The notes: generated by a model from the sequence alone, not told the origin. Positions 28,674 through 40,306 are shown, counted from the stretch's first letter. The stretch: DNA of 64,000 nucleotides from an uncultured Prevotella sp. (GCF_946407605.1 NZ_CAMJOS010000014.1:23916-87915); one strand, 5' to 3'. Numbers and translations: made by a program.

Positions 28674-30191
28674 ATGAAAAAGACGATAATACCTGTCGTC
28701 CTCTGTGCAGTGACACTGACGCCAGCATTGGCTCAGCAGCAGGACCATAAAGACCCCATGCCCGACCTCAACGAGGTCAATATGCCGTTGTTCCAGACCA
28801 AGTACACCGCCGACCCGTCGCCTATCGTGGTGGGCGACACCCTGTTCCTCTTCACCTCTCATGACTCGTCACCTGAGGATATCCCCGATGAGAACGAGAA
28901 GAACTCTGCCGGCTTCTTCATGTACGACTGGCTGCTGTGGAGCACCACCGATATGGCCAACTGGACCGAGTATGGTGCTGTGGCCTCGCTGAAGGAGTTT
29001 AAATGGCGCAGTCGTGAAAACGGTGCCTGGGCCATCCAGACCGTTGAGCGCGATGGTAAGTACTACCTCTATGCTCCGCTCCATGGTCATGGCATCGGCG
29101 TGCTGGTGGCCGACACCCCTTACGGTCCCTTCCGCGACCCACTGGGCAAGCCTCTGGTATGGCAGAAGGAACATTGGGATGATATCGACCCCTCCGTCTT
29201 CATCGATGACGACGGTCAGGCCTATATGTACTGGGGCAACCCCCATGTCTATTGCGTCAAGCTCAATAAGGACATGATCTCTACCGAGGGCGATATCCTC
29301 GTGCTCAACCCTGCCGACGGCGTGATGCGTCCCGTCAAGCAGGAGGGTGCTAAGATCAACCTCCGCATCCCTGGCAGCCAGAAAGCCAACTGGAAGGTGA
29401 AGAACTACCAGGAAGGACCTTGGTTCTACAAGCGCAACGGCAAGTACTACCTGGCTTACGCCACCACCTGCTGTCCTGAGGCGCTGGGCTATGCCATGAG
29501 CGATAGCCCCACTGGTCCTTGGGAGTGGAAGAACTACATCATGCGTCCTACGGAGCGTGACCGTGGTAACCATCCTGGCATCTGCGACTTCAAGGGCCGT
29601 TCATACATCTTCGGACAGGACTACGACCTGATGCACCTCGACACCTATATCCATCACGAGCGTCGTAGCGTCAGCGCCAGCGAGATTGTCTATCTTGAGG
29701 ACGGTACCATCCCTGAGATTCCCTACTGGCTCGACCAGAAGCCCATGAAGCAGCTCCACTGGCTCAACCCCTACCAGCGTGTGGAGGCCGAGACCATGGC
29801 CTGGGGCAAGGGCTTGAAGAGTGCTAAGATGGGCATCCCCAATACTGGCGTGGTAAACGATATGCCAGAGTCACTTGGCAAGCGCAACATGTATATCTAC
29901 GATGTCGACAACGGCGAGTATATCCGTCTGCGTGGCGTGGACTTCGGTGCCGGTGCCAAGGTGTTCAGCATTGCTGCCGCCTCTCTGGGCCGCTGCACCA
30001 TCACCCTGCGTCTCGACTCAGAGACAGGTCCCGTCGTTGGTACCGTCAACATGGGTGTTACGGGCTCGCTCGATACCTACAAGCAGTTCTCGGCAAAGGT
30101 GCGTGGTGCCAACAGCGTGCACGACTTGTATCTCTGCTTCAGCAATGTAGAGGGCGACATACATTTGGATTATTGGTCATTTAAACAATAG
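28674..30191 (+). CDS. GH43-CBM6 glycoside hydrolase
   Basis: Secreted enzyme of about 505 residues (start MKKTIIPV at 28674; a Met two codons upstream is also possible). The GH43 propeller has YTADPSPIVVGDTLFLF (base Asp), DDIDPSVFIDDDG and the acid Glu in YQEGPWFY. A CBM6-like beta-sandwich forms the last 130 residues (LNPYQRVEAETMAWG...DYWSFKQ). It is related to the GH43 part of the preceding fusion but lacks the esterase. Likely an arabinofuranosidase or xylosidase on decorated xylan. Confidence 0.85.
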   Translation: MKKTIIPVVLCAVTLTPALAQQQDHKDPMPDLNEVNMPLFQTKYTADPSPIVVGDTLFLFTSHDSSPEDIPDENEKNSAGFFMYDWLLWSTTDMANWTEYGAVASLKEFKWRSRENGAWAIQTVERDGKYYLYAPLHGHGIGVLVADTPYGPFRDPLGKPLVWQKEHWDDIDPSVFIDDDGQAYMYWGNPHVYCVKLNKDMISTEGDILVLNPADGVMRPVKQEGAKINLRIPGSQKANWKVKNYQEGPWFYKRNGKYYLAYATTCCPEALGYAMSDSPTGPWEWKNYIMRPTERDRGNHPGICDFKGRSYIFGQDYDLMHLDTYIHHERRSVSASEIVYLEDGTIPEIPYWLDQKPMKQLHWLNPYQRVEAETMAWGKGLKSAKMGIPNTGVVNDMPESLGKRNMYIYDVDNGEYIRLRGVDFGAGAKVFSIAAASLGRCTITLRLDSETGPVVGTVNMGVTGSLDTYKQFSAKVRGANSVHDLYLCFSNVEGDIHLDYWSFKQ

Positions 30192-32174
<1,983 letters not shown>

Positions 32175-32201
32175 TTATCCTGTTGAAAACAATATCCAAG
32201 G

Positions 32202-32230
32202 GCGGGCCCAACTGAAAAGGTTGAGTCCGC
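32202..32230 (+). terminator. Possible terminator of the enzyme operon
   Basis: Imperfect hairpin GCGGGCCCAAC / GTTGAGTCCGC with a 7-nt loop and one mismatch, 28 bp after the last esterase gene. No strong T-run follows. Confidence 0.4.
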
Positions 32231-32287
32231 TCTTGACTGTATTGTGCATCGTTCTTTAGCAAACAGAAACAAAAAAACACGGAAATA

Positions 32288-32319
32288 TTTGATGGTAAAA
32301 GAAAAAATCACTATATTTG
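32288..32319 (+). promoter_or_regulatory. Promoter of the cytidylate-kinase-like gene
   Basis: TTTG (32288-32291), 20-nt spacer, TATATTTG (32312-32319): a full match to the Bacteroidetes promoter pattern, 75 bp before the ATG. Confidence 0.75.
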
Positions 32320-32394
32320 CATCCGGTTTATAACAATAACCACGATACAGAAGAACAATATATTAACAAGGAAAATAATAATTATTACGACTAT

Positions 32395-33036
32395 ATGGAC
32401 AAGAAGCAGCAATTCGTGATTACCATCAACCGCGAGCTCGGTAGTGGTGGACGCACCGTAGGTGAGAAACTGGCGCAGAAACTTGGCGTATCCTTCTACG
32501 ACAAGGCCGTTGTCAAGGGCTTGGAAGAGAAATACAATCTCAGCGTAGAGGAGATTGAAAAGATGAAGGGACGCAAGACCAAATGGTGGTCTGACTTCAA
32601 GCGCGTGGTAGGCGTTGGCGAGGGACTCCTCAACAGCAGCTATTATATTGCTGTTACGGGTAAGGAGCCCGACACGCTGACCACCGAAAGAGTGTTTCAG
32701 GCCGAGACAGAGATATTGGAGGGCATCGCCCAGGAGGAGTCGTGCGTCATTGCTGGCCGCAGCGGGTTCTTTGTATTCCGCAATCACCCCAACCACCTGA
32801 GCATACTCATTCAGGCATCCAAACCCTTCCGTGTCTGCCGCTTAATGCGCAAGCGCAACATGTCGGAAGAAGAGGCTCTTCAAACTATCGAAAAGGTTGA
32901 CAAGCAGCGCGAGAACTACGTCAAGCGCTATACAGACAGCTCTCGTTACGATACTCGTAACTACAACCTCGTCATCTCTGCCGATGGCAAGACCGAGGAC
33001 GAGATTGTCGATCTGATTCTGTCATACATCGATTGA
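32395..33036 (+). CDS. Cytidylate kinase-like family protein
   Basis: A 213-residue P-loop-type protein of the Cytidylate_kin2 family (FVITINRELGSGGRTVGEKLAQKLG at the N-terminus, IAGRSGFFVF in the middle). This family is common in gut Bacteroidales; its substrate is not established, and it is distinct from the housekeeping Cmk. The ATG at 32395 is preferred because the frame upstream reaches back over the promoter's -7 box. Confidence 0.83.
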   Translation: MDKKQQFVITINRELGSGGRTVGEKLAQKLGVSFYDKAVVKGLEEKYNLSVEEIEKMKGRKTKWWSDFKRVVGVGEGLLNSSYYIAVTGKEPDTLTTERVFQAETEILEGIAQEESCVIAGRSGFFVFRNHPNHLSILIQASKPFRVCRLMRKRNMSEEEALQTIEKVDKQRENYVKRYTDSSRYDTRNYNLVISADGKTEDEIVDLILSYID

Positions 33037-33122
33037 ACTCGAACTCATCCATCGCTAGTATCCCCAACCCTTCTGTCTTCAATCAACGCTTGTTATGGAG
33101 ACGTCATTTTTTGACTTGAATA

Positions 33123-33352
33123 TTTGTCGATAAGAGAATATGTTTGTACCTCTGAGCTTCGCTCGAAGGTACTTCCGCTCGAGAAAACTCAAAATTCTTT
33201 TGGTTTTCTTCTCGCTTATTCGTACCTCTGAGCTTCGCTCGCGCTCGGCATCCCGTAGGGTGACGCTTGCTACCAACGGGACGCAAGAAGGTACTTCCGC
33301 TCGAGAAAACTCAAAATTCTTTTGGTTTTCTTCTCGCTTATTCGTACCTTTG
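33123..33352 (+). repeat. Triplicated promoter-like repeat
   Basis: Three copies of TTTG-N20-TACCTyTG follow each other at 33123-33154, 33199-33230 and 33321-33352. A 63-bp perfect direct repeat is at 33165-33227 and 33287-33349, and a 20-nt repeat at 33146-33165 and 33222-33241. Only the last copy has the consensus TACCTTTG (the others read TACCTCTG); it lies 9 bp before the next gene's ATG and is probably its promoter. The 325-bp gap 33037-33361 holds nothing else. Confidence 0.8.
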
Positions 33353-33361
33353 CAGGCATCT

Positions 33362-35005
33362 ATGAGAGCCATCAGACATCTACACTTCGCTGTTTGCCTC
33401 GCCCTTGTCCTGGCTTCCGTTGTTGCCTGCAGCAACAACGGGGAGGAGATGCGCCGCCAGCTCAACGAGCTGCAGGCCCGCAATCAGGCCGACTCTCTGA
33501 TGACCGACGACTCGTTGGCCCTCACCCTCTGTGAGTATTTCGACTCTCACGGCACCCCCAACGAGCAGATGCTCGCCCACTATCTATTAGCCCGCACCTA
33601 TGCTGATATGGGTGAGGCCCCGCAGGCTCTTGATGAGTTCCATCAAGCTGCCGACTGTGCCGATACCACAGCCGTCGATTGTGATTATCGGTTACTTGCA
33701 AAGATTCATGCACAGACAGCTAACCTTTTCTCTTATCAGATGATGCCTCAAGAAATGCTTGCAGAGCTTAGGCTAATGGAGATGTATTCACAAAAATGCA
33801 ATGATTCTATCTATCAGACTCTTGCAATAGAATGGCAACATAGCGCTTATGAAATGTTAGGAGACACCACCAACGCTATTATGACAATAAAAAAGGCATA
33901 TGACAGATATCTTCACTTAGGTAGAAATGATATGGCTAATAATTGCCTGCCCGCATTAGTAGGATATTTGGTTAATTCTCATGAACTTGTCGAGTCTAAA
34001 ACTTATATGAACTTATATGAAGAATCCATATCCCAAAATCAAGATGAACATTATACTTATATCCCTGAATTATATTACTTTTATAAAGGTAACTATTACC
34101 TTGCCGTCAATATACCAGATTCTGCAGAATATTATTATAGGCATGTTTTAAAAACATCCCAAGATATAAATAGCATAGAGGCTGCAAGTTTGGGGTTGTA
34201 TAGGCTGTATAAATCATTGGGGGAAACGGATTCTGTAGCCAAGTATGCAGATTTATGTTATCAAGTAAGCGAAGACCGCTTTAAACAGTACAATTCCGAA
34301 GAACTGCGTCACATGCAGGCACTTTATAACTATACGAGAAACCAATCGCTTGCTATGAAAAAAACAGAAGAGGCAGATCGCAATTTCCACAAATTCTTGC
34401 TTACTGGGAGCGTCGCATTATTGCTTGTGGTTTTCCTATGTGCTGTTATATTGACAAATCGTCAAAGGAAGCGTGCAGAAATAAATCGTTTAAAGGCAGA
34501 ATATTCCCATGCACTTGAGCAACAAGAACAAGCAAGGCAAGAGATAGCGCTTTTACAACATCGGGAATTTGAGACCTTGTTAGAGCAGAAACAAAGTAAG
34601 ATAGACGAACATCAGAAAAAGATAGATAATATCGAGAAACTGCTCTATTCCGAAAAGAATCTTGAGAACCAACTAGCTAATACGGACATATATCGTCGAT
34701 TTGTGTATCTTGCACAGAATACAAATAAGCATATTTATGTAGACGATTGGAAAAAACTTTGTCAGATGATAGATACTGCCTTGCCCGGTTTCCGTACAAA
34801 GCTGTATTCTAATTACCATCTTAGCGAAAATGATTATCGTCTATGTGTTCTTCTCCGTCTTCATTTCTCGCTTCCAGAAATAAGCATATTACTTTCAGAG
34901 AACTCCGTTTATCTTTCCAAAAGACGTAAATATCTTCTTTCTAAATTGTTTAATCAGGAAGGAAAGCCTGAAAAATTTGACTCCTTAATCAAATCAATTT
35001 CATAG
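33362..35005 (+). CDS. TPR-containing membrane regulator with lipoprotein-like signal
   Basis: 547 residues. N-terminal lipobox-like signal (LASVVAC), tetratricopeptide repeats to about 330, one membrane helix near 345-365 (GSVALLLVVFLCAVIL), a coiled coil to about 440 and a C-terminal helical domain (LSENDYRLCVLLRL...SVYLSKRRKYLLSKL) that resembles the DNA-binding ends of Bacteroidetes TPR regulators. Such proteins are thought to link envelope signals to transcription; the target is unknown. The start at 33362 follows the best promoter copy by 9 bp; the longer frame to 33140 only reads through promoter repeats. The first 300 bp are GC-rich like the glycan locus while the rest is AT-rich, suggesting a mosaic gene. 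Confidence 0.75.
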   Translation: MRAIRHLHFAVCLALVLASVVACSNNGEEMRRQLNELQARNQADSLMTDDSLALTLCEYFDSHGTPNEQMLAHYLLARTYADMGEAPQALDEFHQAADCADTTAVDCDYRLLAKIHAQTANLFSYQMMPQEMLAELRLMEMYSQKCNDSIYQTLAIEWQHSAYEMLGDTTNAIMTIKKAYDRYLHLGRNDMANNCLPALVGYLVNSHELVESKTYMNLYEESISQNQDEHYTYIPELYYFYKGNYYLAVNIPDSAEYYYRHVLKTSQDINSIEAASLGLYRLYKSLGETDSVAKYADLCYQVSEDRFKQYNSEELRHMQALYNYTRNQSLAMKKTEEADRNFHKFLLTGSVALLLVVFLCAVILTNRQRKRAEINRLKAEYSHALEQQEQARQEIALLQHREFETLLEQKQSKIDEHQKKIDNIEKLLYSEKNLENQLANTDIYRRFVYLAQNTNKHIYVDDWKKLCQMIDTALPGFRTKLYSNYHLSENDYRLCVLLRLHFSLPEISILLSENSVYLSKRRKYLLSKLFNQEGKPEKFDSLIKSIS

Positions 35006-35102
35006 TCTAAGTTGCTGAATCCTAGCGAGGAACATCAGAATTAGGAAATTTTTTGGAAATTATTTCATGGTAGTAGTTCTTCCATGTTTGCAAGTAAAAG
35101 CA

Positions 35103-35110
35103 TATCTTTG
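35103..35110 (+). promoter_or_regulatory. -7 box before the small secreted protein gene
   Basis: TATCTTTG 29 bp upstream of the ATG; no convincing -33 box at the usual distance. Confidence 0.45.
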
Positions 35111-35139
35111 CAGCACTAATTTTTTTAAACCTATTAATT

Positions 35140-35514
35140 ATGAAGAAACTATTATTGATTTTAGTGCTGTTATGCTATGTTAGCACAAAAGCAAGTGCAC
35201 AACATTTAGTTAATGAATTGACTTTTATTGTTGAGCATGTTAACACCGGAGGGACAAATAATCCTCTGCCCAAATCCCCGGAACTGCCACCCGATGCTCC
35301 TGAGGCAACTCTTGAGGACAATGTTCTTACGTTCACGTCTTCTCATGATGACTACACACTGACATTACTGGATGAAGATAGTGAGGTGGTTTATCAGACT
35401 GTTGTACCAAGCTCTGTTAGTGTTGTTGTGCTTCCTGCCACCCTTTCTGGCGACTTTGAACTACAATTAGACTATGGTGGCAATTACTATTTCTATTGCG
35501 AAATAGCATTATAA
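35140..35514 (+). CDS. Small secreted protein, DUF3244-like
   Basis: 124-residue exported protein with a clear signal peptide (MKKLLLILVLLCYVSTKASAQ). The mature part is a short beta-rich domain (YTLTLLDEDSEVVYQTVV...GDFELQLDYGGNYYFYCEI) that resembles DUF3244, a small Ig-like fold found in secreted Bacteroidales proteins. Own -7 box and own terminator, so it is a single-gene unit. Function unknown. Confidence 0.65.
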   Translation: MKKLLLILVLLCYVSTKASAQHLVNELTFIVEHVNTGGTNNPLPKSPELPPDAPEATLEDNVLTFTSSHDDYTLTLLDEDSEVVYQTVVPSSVSVVVLPATLSGDFELQLDYGGNYYFYCEIAL

Positions 35515-35521
35515 TCTGAAA

Positions 35522-35553
35522 AAAGGTGTGGGGACATAACGCCTCACACCTTT
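35522..35553 (+). terminator. Rho-independent terminator
   Basis: 12-bp stem AAAGGTGTGGGG / CCTCACACCTTT (one G-T pair) with an 8-nt loop, followed by CTATTATT, just after the small secreted protein gene. Confidence 0.8.
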
Positions 35554-35598
35554 CTATTATTCTTTATTAGTACGAAATAAACTAAAACTATTATATCG

Positions 35599-36732
35599 AT
35601 GAAAAAGACTTTATTACTACTCGCCTGTATAGGCATTGCTATCACTTCTAGTGCTCAGTTGAAGGTTAATAGTAATGGTAAAGTTGCTATTGGTACCACT
35701 GAGAATCCAACTTCCCAATTAGCTTTTGGCGCAAAAGGAAACACCTATGCAAAAACATATTTCGAAGGTGATGGACGTGTTATACAAATTAAAGCCCTAG
35801 GTAAAAGCAGCAATATGTCTAGCTCTATGTATGGAGCAGGCTTATTTGTAACAGGAACCCCAACTCTAAATTCTGGAATTGTAGGTGTGAGTAGTCAAAT
35901 TACCGGAACTTATTCGTCGTCAAATGGCTATGCCGTTGGAGTTCTTGGCACAGCAGGAAATGGTGCCAGTGGCTATAATTATGGAGTCTCAGGATATCTA
36001 AATAGTGGAAGAAATGGCGCTGGTATTTTTGGCTCAGTTGATGGAGATGGTCATTCAAAATGTATCAATGACCGCTATGCTGGCTATTTCCTTGGTAAAG
36101 TGTACGTGGAAGGCGATTTCTTTTTGTATTATCAACATATGTTTAAATGGGCAAATGAGCCGTTTATGCCAAATCGGCAACCTATGGGAAGTGTATTGAA
36201 CAAAGTAAAAGCAATAAACCCAATTGCATTTAAATTCGCATCAAGTACCGACTCCACTTATGCACTGTCTGCCCAAGATATAGATTCTATTTTTCCTGGC
36301 ATGGTATGTCCTAATGGGGGATATGTAGATTATTTAGAGATGATTCCAATTTTAATTAAAACGATTCAAGAAATGCAACAGGAAATAGAGATTTTACAGA
36401 CATTGGTTCCTGAGGCTTCACGGTATAATGATAACATGAACACGGCTTCAGCATATAGACAAAAATCATTATTCCATGATGCAGTATTATTTCAAAACAG
36501 TCCCAATCCATTCTCTAATAGTACAACAATCCGTTTTAAGTTGCCAGACGATGTGCAGAATGCCTATATCTGTATTTTCAACATGAACGGAAGTCTGAAA
36601 AAGAAAATTCCTGTTGATTCATCTATGGATAGCATTTCTGTCAATAGTTATGACCTGGGTTCAGGAATGTATCTTTATTCATTAATAATTGGAGGGCAGG
36701 AAGTAGACACGAAGAAAATGATTATATCATAG
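35599..36732 (+). CDS. Secreted protein with S74-like chaperone region and type IX sorting tail
   Basis: 377 residues. Signal peptide, glycine- and serine-rich repeats (GVLGTAGNGASGYNYGVSGY) as in phage-tail-like adhesin shafts, then a segment like the intramolecular chaperone S74 (YALSAQDIDSIFPGMV, followed by the coiled IPILIKTIQEMQQEIEIL). The last 80 residues (FQNSPNPFSNSTTIRFKLP...GMYLYSLIIGGQ) are a textbook type A sorting domain of the type IX secretion system. Probably a surface-attached protein. The neighbouring C25 peptidase gene starts 66 bp downstream and may be cotranscribed. Confidence 0.75.
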   Translation: MKKTLLLLACIGIAITSSAQLKVNSNGKVAIGTTENPTSQLAFGAKGNTYAKTYFEGDGRVIQIKALGKSSNMSSSMYGAGLFVTGTPTLNSGIVGVSSQITGTYSSSNGYAVGVLGTAGNGASGYNYGVSGYLNSGRNGAGIFGSVDGDGHSKCINDRYAGYFLGKVYVEGDFFLYYQHMFKWANEPFMPNRQPMGSVLNKVKAINPIAFKFASSTDSTYALSAQDIDSIFPGMVCPNGGYVDYLEMIPILIKTIQEMQQEIEILQTLVPEASRYNDNMNTASAYRQKSLFHDAVLFQNSPNPFSNSTTIRFKLPDDVQNAYICIFNMNGSLKKKIPVDSSMDSISVNSYDLGSGMYLYSLIIGGQEVDTKKMIIS

Positions 36733-36797
36733 CTTTGACTCAATGGAACTTCTCTATTACGTCCGATTGTTTAATACGACTAATAAAGTGGGGGTAT

Positions 36798-39086
36798 ATG
36801 AAGCCGATATTTATATATATTATAATGTTTGTATCATCAGTAGTCGCCGATGCACAAACAACAAAAAGAATTACGTTGGAGTTCTGTCAAAATGATTTTG
36901 AAATACAAAAGGAAGGTTCCCTCTATTCAATTAGTACAAAGAACCATACATTCGTATTTGATAATGATTATAATTCTCCTGCACTTCCATATGCTTGTGT
37001 TAATATCTTAATAGGAAAAAATGATAATTACATAGGCTATGCGATCTCAACAGAGCATACACTTATGGGAGAAAATGTTGATTTGGAATCTAATCCTATT
37101 TGCTTTCCAATAGATAATGGTATTGATGTTCGAAAAATGACAAGAATGAATAGTCCTTATAAAGAGGCGTTTTATCCTAGAGAGAAGGTTAGGTATACAG
37201 GAACTCATTATCTGGGAGAATATAAATTCTTGTCATTCCTGATTTGTCCGTTTGAATATGATGCAGAAAAGGGGAACTTATTTCTAGATACGACAATTAA
37301 CATTGACATCAAACTTGATAATGCTGTTGACAATAGAGATAACAACACTCCGTCTAAAAAGTCAGCCTTGGAGCAAATAGTAAAACTGGTTGCAAATCCT
37401 GAGGATGTAGACTTATTGTACCAGACAGAGAATCTAAGACATTTTTATTCAGATACCCTTTATCATTATTTGATTATTACCGTAGATTCATTAAAGGATG
37501 AGTACCAGCGTTTGGCAGATTGGAAAACGGAAAAGGGTTGTAGGGCAGAGGTCGTTACGTTGGAAGAGATTAACAATACATATACAACTGATACAACCTT
37601 TGTTCGTATTAAGAAAATGATAAAGAATTACTACAATAGGAGAGACTGGGACTTGCAGTATGTGTTGCTTGGTGGTGCGACCAACCTTATTCCCACATTA
37701 AAATGTTATTCGAGGATATCATTCATTAATGGAAATGAATATACTAACGGGGCTTGCGATATCTATTATTCCTGTCTTAGGGATATCGACTGGGACAAGA
37801 ATCATAATGGAATATATGGAGAAATAACAGATACCATAGATTATTTTCAATGGTGTTCTGTTTCAAGGATGTCAACAGAAAATGCATTAGAAGCAAAGAC
37901 AAATGTAGATAAAGTAATTGAGTATGAACAAAATCCAGATACTATTGGTTGGAAAAATGAGATATTAATGTGCGGTAATAAATTAGATAGATGTGTAGCA
38001 ATAAATGAGTCTGGAGACAGTATTAGCGATGCACAGGTGATATGTGATAGTTTGTATTCTAGATATATCAGTTCCACAGGCTGGAATGGATTAAAATACA
38101 GATTTTATGATACAGGTACAGACCACCCTGATAGTGCAAACTATGATGTGACAGCAGAAAATTTGCAGTCAGAACTGGAAAAAGGATATGCGTTTGCACA
38201 TGTCTTAACACATGGAAACACTAACAGATGGACAATGGAAAGACTTATATGGTACCATACATATCATGCCAATAATTTGGTCTCGCCTAGATATACCGTT
38301 ATTATGACAGAAGCTTGTCACACAAATGATATATCTTCGCCATCATCATTCTTAGGGAAATCTTTTATGAATAGTCCTCGTAATGGTATTATTGCTTATT
38401 ATGGTTGTAGTGAAACAAGCATTACCTATGGTAGTAATGCTAATGGACCTGCGGATATATTTACTGGTGAAGCATGGAAGGCATTGTTTTCTGGGACACC
38501 ACAAATAGGAAAAGCAATAAAAGAATCTAGAAATTTATTCTCTTCTGCTTGTAATAGCTATTGTGATACACGATGGCAATATCTCTTTATGACATTATTG
38601 GGCGACCCAGAATTGACGATTCATACACAAAAGCCACAGCCGATCTCAAATATGCAGATTACTCACAGATACGAGGACATCTCTTGGGTCTTTGCAGAAG
38701 ACAATGCAAAAGTCTGTGTTATGAGTCGTTTTGATATGGGGCAAAGCTATTATAGTGTTTGGGACTATTATGGACAACCCACATTTACTCTTCAGCCAAA
38801 TGAGTATCTCGTAACTGTGACACGAGCTAATTGCTTGCCATACCAGACGATTTTTGGAAATGTAGTATATCTTCAAAATGAGAAATTATCAAATAATCTC
38901 AATGTCCTTGCAGAACAAGTGAATATTGGCAGCGATGTTAACTCCAATCGCCCCCAAGGACCTGTCGTTGTTGAAAATGGTTCATCTACCATATCAGCAG
39001 AATTTGGTACAACAATTTATAGTGATTTTGAGGTAAAATTAGGCGCATCATTAGAAATAAATGGTAATAGTTCTATTACTCAGTAA
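36798..39086 (+). CDS. Peptidase C25 (gingipain family)
   Basis: A 762-residue exported cysteine peptidase. Signal peptide MKPIFIYIIMFVSSVVADA; the start at 36798 is chosen because it opens this signal, whereas the frame from 36735 does not. A propeptide-like region runs to about 225. The catalytic domain spans 225-620 with the His in VLTHGNTN (H472) and the Cys in MTEACHTN (C507). An Ig-like domain and a short C-terminal segment (TIYSDFEVKLGASLEI) follow. Same family as gingipain and PorU, but far from the PorU length of more than 1,100 residues. AT-rich. Confidence 0.83.
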   Translation: MKPIFIYIIMFVSSVVADAQTTKRITLEFCQNDFEIQKEGSLYSISTKNHTFVFDNDYNSPALPYACVNILIGKNDNYIGYAISTEHTLMGENVDLESNPICFPIDNGIDVRKMTRMNSPYKEAFYPREKVRYTGTHYLGEYKFLSFLICPFEYDAEKGNLFLDTTINIDIKLDNAVDNRDNNTPSKKSALEQIVKLVANPEDVDLLYQTENLRHFYSDTLYHYLIITVDSLKDEYQRLADWKTEKGCRAEVVTLEEINNTYTTDTTFVRIKKMIKNYYNRRDWDLQYVLLGGATNLIPTLKCYSRISFINGNEYTNGACDIYYSCLRDIDWDKNHNGIYGEITDTIDYFQWCSVSRMSTENALEAKTNVDKVIEYEQNPDTIGWKNEILMCGNKLDRCVAINESGDSISDAQVICDSLYSRYISSTGWNGLKYRFYDTGTDHPDSANYDVTAENLQSELEKGYAFAHVLTHGNTNRWTMERLIWYHTYHANNLVSPRYTVIMTEACHTNDISSPSSFLGKSFMNSPRNGIIAYYGCSETSITYGSNANGPADIFTGEAWKALFSGTPQIGKAIKESRNLFSSACNSYCDTRWQYLFMTLLGDPELTIHTQKPQPISNMQITHRYEDISWVFAEDNAKVCVMSRFDMGQSYYSVWDYYGQPTFTLQPNEYLVTVTRANCLPYQTIFGNVVYLQNEKLSNNLNVLAEQVNIGSDVNSNRPQGPVVVENGSSTISAEFGTTIYSDFEVKLGASLEINGNSSITQ

Positions 39087-39126
39087 AAAAGTGGCTCGAA
39101 ACAGAACAACGTATTGAGAATTTTAT

Positions 39127-39134
39127 TATCTTTG
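39127..39134 (+). promoter_or_regulatory. -7 box before secreted protein gene
   Basis: TATCTTTG 34 bp upstream of the ATG at 39169; no clear -33 element. Confidence 0.4.
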
Positions 39135-39168
39135 CAGAAAATGTGTGAAACCCAATAATTGAAGTGTT

Positions 39169-40218
39169 ATGAAAGAGATGAGATTACTACTAGTGTTTTT
39201 GCTTGTTCTGGCTACAGGTGGCGCTGTGGCACAAGAATCGAACGTAACGGTAGGTGATGTGTCGAATACGGATTGTGCAATGAGGACGAGATCCGAAGGC
39301 AATATCGGAAACCCGAGGCTAAAACTCACGCGTTTTGAAGGTGGTCTGTATGGAGAACTTATCAACTGTGAGGTGAACTGTGCTTATGGTGACGTTAAGG
39401 TGATATGTCAGGAAAATGATTCAAATCTCAACATCGGTGTTGACGCAGGTACTGGTGATATACTTGCCGCTTGTGTCTGTCAGATCAATATTTATTTCAC
39501 CATATTCAATGCGCTAAAGGACGAATACCAAGTGACTGTGAGAGGAAAGAATATTGGTAAGGTGTCTTTCAAGGAACATTCTGTTGTGGAAATAGACTTG
39601 GTAACGTTGGCGCAGGCCTATGAGGAAGGCTTTGACTATCCTGTAAAGGTAGAGGGGCTGTCAACATATGAATTTACTAAAAACATTCAGCCTGGTGAGA
39701 ATCTGAATAAGGTACTTGAGTTTCTACGGGGCGAAGGACAGAACAGTCTTTTTTGTTCATATCAGAATTATGTGTTGCCATGCGAATACTCCTATCTTGA
39801 CGTTCAGGCAGAACTTGATAAAGACAGCACATTGCTGATTAATGTGATGACAGATGGTATTCCTGGTCAGGGTTGCCTGCGAGTAGCCACCTTGTTCTTT
39901 AATCTTGTTAATGTATTTAGAGAATCGTATCACCTGAAATTTTATCATACCATTGTTTCAGCCGATGAGGAAAGGCAAGTAAGATGTTCTGTATGCCTAT
40001 ATGATGGTGTCTTAAATGTGCCAGATGCAAACAATACTGTATCTATTCCTATAATTGATGATAATGACTATAATTCTCTCGTAGTAGCAGGTGTTGGTTC
40101 CTCTCAAACAGTTGGTGCAGCCACAGGTCCTTCTATTGTTGACCTCCAGGGCCGTCGCCTTAATGCAGAGCCCAAGCATGGGGTGTATATAAGGAATGGA
40201 AAGAAGGTGGTGAAGTGA
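39169..40218 (+). CDS. Secreted hypothetical protein with short C-terminal sorting-like tail
   Basis: 349 residues with a signal peptide (LLLVFLLVLATGGAVAQ). The middle is cysteine-rich and beta-predicted with no family I can name. The end (IVDLQGRRLNAEPKHGVYIRNGKKVVK, last 27 residues) is the same short tail seen at the end of the GH5-GH43 enzyme, typical of exported Prevotella proteins. Monocistronic by appearance. Function unknown. Confidence 0.6.
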   Translation: MKEMRLLLVFLLVLATGGAVAQESNVTVGDVSNTDCAMRTRSEGNIGNPRLKLTRFEGGLYGELINCEVNCAYGDVKVICQENDSNLNIGVDAGTGDILAACVCQINIYFTIFNALKDEYQVTVRGKNIGKVSFKEHSVVEIDLVTLAQAYEEGFDYPVKVEGLSTYEFTKNIQPGENLNKVLEFLRGEGQNSLFCSYQNYVLPCEYSYLDVQAELDKDSTLLINVMTDGIPGQGCLRVATLFFNLVNVFRESYHLKFYHTIVSADEERQVRCSVCLYDGVLNVPDANNTVSIPIIDDNDYNSLVVAGVGSSQTVGAATGPSIVDLQGRRLNAEPKHGVYIRNGKKVVK

Positions 40219-40222
40219 AAAA

Positions 40223-40286
40223 TGATCAGAAGCGCTCGGCTCTGCCGCTTTCACTAAGCGTAGCGACTGAAAGTCCCCGCTGATCA
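40223..40286 (+). repeat. GATCA-bounded palindromic repeat, copy 1
   Basis: 64-bp element from TGATCA to TGATCA containing GCTCGGCTCTGCCGCTTTC and the imperfect hairpin CTTTCACTAAGCGTAGCGACTGAAAG. Copies recur at 40727, 50517 (reverse) and, partly, 50607. Confidence 0.75.
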
Positions 40287-40306
40287 GATTAAATTAAATC
40301 TGGAAA

